From NCBI GenBank assembly GCA_017430765.1, contig JAFRMI010000037.1, forward strand, positions 1 to 37,229: a DNA stretch of 37,229 nucleotides. Reading direction: 5' to 3'. A program made the translations under genes and the position numbers. Of the stretch, positions 34,421-37,229 are shown piece by piece. Source of the DNA: Lachnospiraceae bacterium. Its GTDB lineage: Bacteria; Bacillota_A; Clostridia; Lachnospirales; Lachnospiraceae. The notes under the pieces are model-generated. The model ran no database searches. It saw nothing but the letters and a program-made list of their open reading frames with translations, and was not told the origin of the DNA. How positions within the stretch are numbered: position 1 is the stretch's first letter; every line of letters starts with the position of its first letter.

Positions 34421-34464
34421 AAGGTTCCTGCTGCGGGCAGCGGAACAGTTGCGGGCAGTCTGTG

Positions 34465-34574
34465 ATAATTGGAAATCACGTATTGTAAGCTGTCAATAGG
34501 GGATCGTGTATTGGGAGCGGCAATAGGGGATCATGTATTGGGTATGGCAACTGGAGAATATATACTGGGGACTG
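34465..34574 (+). repeat. Degenerate 27-base tandem repeats after the kinase gene
   Basis: Units of the form CAATAGGGGATCxTGTATTGG plus six bases run at 34494-34520 and 34521-34547. A diverged copy lies at 34548-34574 and a further degenerate one at 34465-34493. The two central units are nearly identical over their first 21 bases. Confidence 0.6.
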
Positions 34575-34581
34575 AAATGAG

Positions 34582-34604
34582 GGAGGAGCACAGCGTGCTC
34601 CTCC
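34582..34604 (+). terminator. Hairpin, possible terminator of the kinase transcript
   Basis: GGAGGAGCAC and GTGCTCCTCC pair perfectly with loop AGC, followed by TGTCTT. The T-run is poor, so termination may be incomplete. Confidence 0.5.
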
Positions 34605-34650
34605 TGTCTTGATACTGAGATCATAACGGTTGTTTGTACACGATCACCAG

Positions 34651-34740
34651 GGTACTTGCATATGATTGTTATGGTGTACGTATAAGATTATTTTGGTATA
34701 CTTGCAGTGTCATATTGGCGTGCTTGCAGATCCTATTGAC
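34651..34740 (+). repeat. Degenerate 22-base repeats before apbE
   Basis: Three 22-base units (34675-34696, 34697-34718, 34719-34740) and a 24-base first unit (34651-34674) share a TACTTGCA-like start and a TATTGG-like end. The last unit runs into the apbE promoter. Confidence 0.4.
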
Positions 34741-34765
34741 AGAGCAGCCTGAAATGCGCTATGAA
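34736..34765 (+). promoter_or_regulatory. Likely apbE promoter
   Basis: A consensus TTGACA (34736-34741) is followed after 18 bases by TATGAA (34760-34765). The leader to the ATG is about 83 bases and AT-rich. Confidence 0.5.
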
Positions 34766-34854
34766 AAGTGACTGGGTAAAATAATTTAGCACTGGTTAGC
34801 ATGATAATACTGTGGTAAAATACATCTAATCATAACGTTCAAAGACTACTTACA

Positions 34855-36114
34855 ATGAAAAAACAACTGATTTCAACAAATATAAAATTGTTTGCTTTTA
34901 TTATTACGGGGATGATCCTCCTGGCGGCTTGCGGTGGGAAAGTGTCAGAAAGTACCTCTGAACTGCCTGCGTCCGAGGGGAACAAGACCACGGAAGGTAC
35001 CTCGGAAATGCTCGAAACAACAGAGAGCGAGGTGACGGAAAGTATTTCAGATCCAGCCGAGGCCGCAGAGAGCGAAGTGACGGAAGGTTCCTCAGATTCG
35101 GCCGAGGTCTCAAAGGGCGCAGCGAAGGAAAATGCAGCACCGGAAAGTGCCGGTGAGGCATCCTCCTCTTCAAACGAAAAATCAGCGACGCGCGAACTCT
35201 TTGCCATGGACACGTATATGACACTGACCGCCTACGGCGCGCGCAGTGAGGAGGCCGTCTCGGCGGCGGCAGACCGCATTGGGGAACTGGACGCCCTGCT
35301 CTCAACCGGGAGTGAAAAAAGTGCTGTCTCCGAAATAAACCGCAGCGGAAGCGGGAAGACGGCAGGTGTGATAGGGGATCTTCTCGAAAAATCATCGATG
35401 CTTTTTGAAGAGACAGGCGGCGCTTTCGACATCAGCATATATCCCCTGATGAAGATTTGGGGATTTACAAGCGGTGAATATCGTGTTCCGACGGAAACAG
35501 AGATCCAGGATACGCTCGAATATGTCGATGCAGGCGCACTCACATGGGACAAAACGGCGAATACAGTATCCCTGAAGGATGGGATGGCCATCGATTTCGG
35601 AGGAATCGCAAAGGGCTATACGTCAGCGGATGTTGTTCGCGTGATGAAAGAGTACGGCGTGCAGCACGCGCTGATCAATCTGGGCGGAAATGTCCAGGTT
35701 CTCGGCACAAAACCGGACGGTTCGCCCTGGCGGGTCGGCGTTCAGGATCCGACGGATGCAAACGGATACATCGGAATTCTGGAAACGGCAGATCAGGCGG
35801 TCATCACATCGGGCGGCTATGAGCGGTACTTCGAGGAGGACGGTAAAACATATCATCACATTATCGATCCCAAAACAGGGTATCCGGCGGAAGCGGGACT
35901 GCTGTCCGTGACTATTGTATGTGATGACGGCACGCTGGCGGACGGTCTTTCCACATCTGTCTTTGTTCTCGGAAAAGAGAAGGGAATTGAGCTTTGGAGG
36001 AAAAATGCCGATATATTTGATATGATTCTCCTTACGGAAGAGGGAAAACTGATAGTCACGGGGGGGATCGCGGATGCATTTTCCTCGGATCTGCCGGTGG
36101 AGGTCGTAGAGTAA
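34855..36114 (+). CDS. apbE: FAD:protein FMN transferase lipoprotein (ApbE)
   Basis: This 419-residue exported enzyme attaches FMN from FAD to threonine in flavoproteins such as RnfG/NqrC-type or FMN-binding-domain proteins outside the membrane. The signal peptide ends in the lipobox LLAAC with Cys26 as anchor. A tether of about 85 residues rich in Glu and Ser, with internal EVTES/EVTEG repeats, leads to the ApbE domain, which begins at ELFAMDTYMTLTAYG. Key segments are FDISIYPLMKIWGF, AIDFGGIAKGYTSADV, INLGGNVQVLG, and ITSGGYERYF followed by YHHIIDPKTGYP. No Shine-Dalgarno sequence is visible before the ATG. The next gene codes a membrane iron-sulphur protein, so the pair probably serves membrane electron transfer. 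Confidence 0.93.
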   Translation: MKKQLISTNIKLFAFIITGMILLAACGGKVSESTSELPASEGNKTTEGTSEMLETTESEVTESISDPAEAAESEVTEGSSDSAEVSKGAAKENAAPESAGEASSSSNEKSATRELFAMDTYMTLTAYGARSEEAVSAAADRIGELDALLSTGSEKSAVSEINRSGSGKTAGVIGDLLEKSSMLFEETGGAFDISIYPLMKIWGFTSGEYRVPTETEIQDTLEYVDAGALTWDKTANTVSLKDGMAIDFGGIAKGYTSADVVRVMKEYGVQHALINLGGNVQVLGTKPDGSPWRVGVQDPTDANGYIGILETADQAVITSGGYERYFEEDGKTYHHIIDPKTGYPAEAGLLSVTIVCDDGTLADGLSTSVFVLGKEKGIELWRKNADIFDMILLTEEGKLIVTGGIADAFSSDLPVEVVE

Positions 36115-36192
36115 GCAGAAGGTGCTTACTTTATGCCACATGGTTAGTTCCATCTTATTTTAGAAAGATAAAACAAACTGACTTTGATATTG

Positions 36193-37095
36193 ATGCACGC
36201 CGGGATTCGCATTCTGGTTCAGGCGGCGTTCTTTATTGCACTTCCGTCGGCTTATTCGGCTGCATTTGCCGGAATAAAAGGTATATTTGCGCAGATCGGG
36301 AAGGGGCAGCTTCTTACTTTTTCTCCGTTTATCGCGATCCTTGCGGTATTGCTGCTTTATACGATTATATTCGGACGTTTTTTTTGCGGGTATGCGTGCG
36401 CGTTCGGCTCGCTCGGGGACTGGATATATGGGATCCGTAAATTTCTTTGTGCCAGGCTGACGCGGAAAAAGAACAGAAATAAGGCGGGAGGGGTGTACGC
36501 GCGGGCGGATGCACTTCTTATGTGGGCGAAATACCTGATACTCGGAGGGATTATTCTGCTGGTCTACCAAGGTCTGTATGACCGGCTTCGCGGCACAAGC
36601 CCGTGGGATGTGTTTTCGATGCTGCGGGCAGGAAGACTTCCCGACCGGACGTATGCATACGGAGCGGGTGTGCTGCTCGCCATTTTGATCGGCATGACCG
36701 TGAAGGAACGGTTTTTCTGCAGATATCTGTGTCCGATGGGTGCGGTGTTTTCCATTCTGCCGGTGCTGCCGTTTTTTACTCTCGTACGGAACCGCGCAAA
36801 CTGTCTGAAAAAATGCAGCCACTGCAAAGACGTCTGCCCGTCTCACATTGAATTGGGAAATACACGTTCTTATGAGGTGCCCGGCGAGTGCTTTGCCTGC
36901 GGCAGGTGTGCAGGCGCCTGCCCGAAGTCTAACATACGCACAAAGTGTCCGCGCGGCCGGGAGGCGGTGATTCCGGCCCCGGATGGGAATTCGGAACCTG
37001 CCTACAGAATGAAATACCTTAAGGGAAATGAACTCCTGTTTGTGCTTTTGAGGGCAGTATTGCTCGCCGGACTATTGAAAGCAGCGGGCATGTGA
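36193..37095 (+). CDS. Membrane 4Fe-4S ferredoxin-type protein (NapH/NosR-like)
   Basis: This protein of about 300 residues has roughly four hydrophobic segments. Two CxxxC/CP-type membrane motifs follow (FFCGYACAFGSLGDW and FFCRYLCPMGAVFS). At the C-terminal side lie two 4Fe-4S ferredoxin clusters (CSHCKDVCP and CFACGRCAGACP). This layout is that of NapH/NosR-type polyferredoxins, which pass electrons across or along the membrane to flavin or metal partners. It follows apbE by 78 bases, so both are probably cotranscribed. An FMN-carrying partner is expected but not seen in the window. The start is uncertain: ATG 36193 is taken, but TTG codons at 36184 and 36190 are in frame, a stop lies at 36169-36171, and no clear ribosome site is present. 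Confidence 0.85.
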   Translation: MHAGIRILVQAAFFIALPSAYSAAFAGIKGIFAQIGKGQLLTFSPFIAILAVLLLYTIIFGRFFCGYACAFGSLGDWIYGIRKFLCARLTRKKNRNKAGGVYARADALLMWAKYLILGGIILLVYQGLYDRLRGTSPWDVFSMLRAGRLPDRTYAYGAGVLLAILIGMTVKERFFCRYLCPMGAVFSILPVLPFFTLVRNRANCLKKCSHCKDVCPSHIELGNTRSYEVPGECFACGRCAGACPKSNIRTKCPRGREAVIPAPDGNSEPAYRMKYLKGNELLFVLLRAVLLAGLLKAAGM

Positions 37096-37194
37096 TGGCT
37101 AAGGCACTTGATGGGCGGACCGCGTGATGTGCGCACCCCTCAAGAATGAGGGCAGGGGCATAAGTGCGTTTACGGGCAATATTTCTGGCTGTAA

Positions 37195-37210
37195 GTTAGT
37201 TAAAACTAAC
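37195..37210. promoter_or_regulatory. Palindromic operator candidate at the window edge
   Basis: GTTAGTT-AA-AACTAAC is a perfect 7-base inverted repeat. It overlaps the -35 region of a promoter for a gene beyond the window. Its shape resembles operators of metal-sensing DtxR-like or MarR-like repressors; the assignment is open. Confidence 0.5.
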
Positions 37211-37224
37211 ATCAGTAATATAAT
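37196..37224 (+). promoter_or_regulatory. Promoter for a gene beyond the right edge
   Basis: A perfect TATAAT (37219-37224) stands 17 bases after TTAGTT (37196-37201), which lies inside the palindrome. The -35 match is weak, so an activator or a metal-controlled repressor could be involved. Confidence 0.45.
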
Positions 37225-37229
37225 ATTAC

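Noticed and set aside
34465..34740. CRISPR array
   Set aside because: The repeats are contiguous and degenerate, without constant repeats separated by unique spacers, and no cas genes are near.

Overview
The window looks like a chromosomal segment of a fairly GC-rich member of the Clostridia, most likely a Lachnospiraceae-type gut Firmicute. The reasons are AGGAGG-like ribosome sites, Firmicute-style intrinsic terminators, LAAC lipoboxes, a cellobiose phosphorylase, glycogen phosphorylase and type 2 isoleucyl-tRNA synthetase of the kind common in that group, and the families DUF1846, DUF2130, SH3b and NlpC/P60. The taxonomic call is inference from gene content. I see no insertion sequence, prophage, CRISPR array, tRNA or rRNA.

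Region 1 (1-8310) handles sugars. A reverse-strand cellobiose phosphorylase is divergent from a LacI-type regulator, and the shared 374-base spacer carries a good promoter for each gene plus three AAAACG-centred operator candidates. A DUF1846 gene follows, then galK and galE; galT is not in the window. Region 2 (8313-16760) is envelope and ion homeostasis: an exported triple-SH3b protein on the reverse strand, the trkA-trkH potassium uptake operon, a DEDDh exonuclease with a zinc-ribbon-like tail and a possibly leaderless message, and a 1032-residue exported protein joining SH3b, NlpC/P60, glucosaminidase-like and SleB-like domains through a very acidic Ala/Glu/Asp linker. Region 3 (16760-24370) is housekeeping: ileS (type 2, no T-box, unusual repeats in front), glgP and a DUF2130 coiled-coil protein.

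Region 4 (24463-34420) is the most interesting part. A GntR/FCD regulator is divergent from a probable catabolic operon: lipoprotein sugar-binding protein, permease, double-ATPase and second permease of a ribose/galactofuranose-type ABC importer, then an amidohydrolase (possible lactonase), a D-2-hydroxyacid dehydrogenase and an FGGY kinase resembling L-xylulose/3-keto-L-gulonate kinases. Two TGTATACA palindromes lie in the divergent spacer, one inside the spacer of a good operon promoter. The combination suggests uptake and breakdown of a sugar acid, sugar lactone or rare sugar that I cannot name. Intercistronic hairpins and an internal terminator suggest that the genes are expressed at different levels.

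Region 5 (34421-37229) begins with a 434-base spacer containing two families of degenerate short tandem repeats. It continues with an ApbE flavin transferase lipoprotein and a membrane NapH/NosR-like 4Fe-4S protein, a pair typical of membrane flavin/iron-sulphur electron transfer. The window ends in a palindrome overlapping a promoter for a gene beyond the edge.
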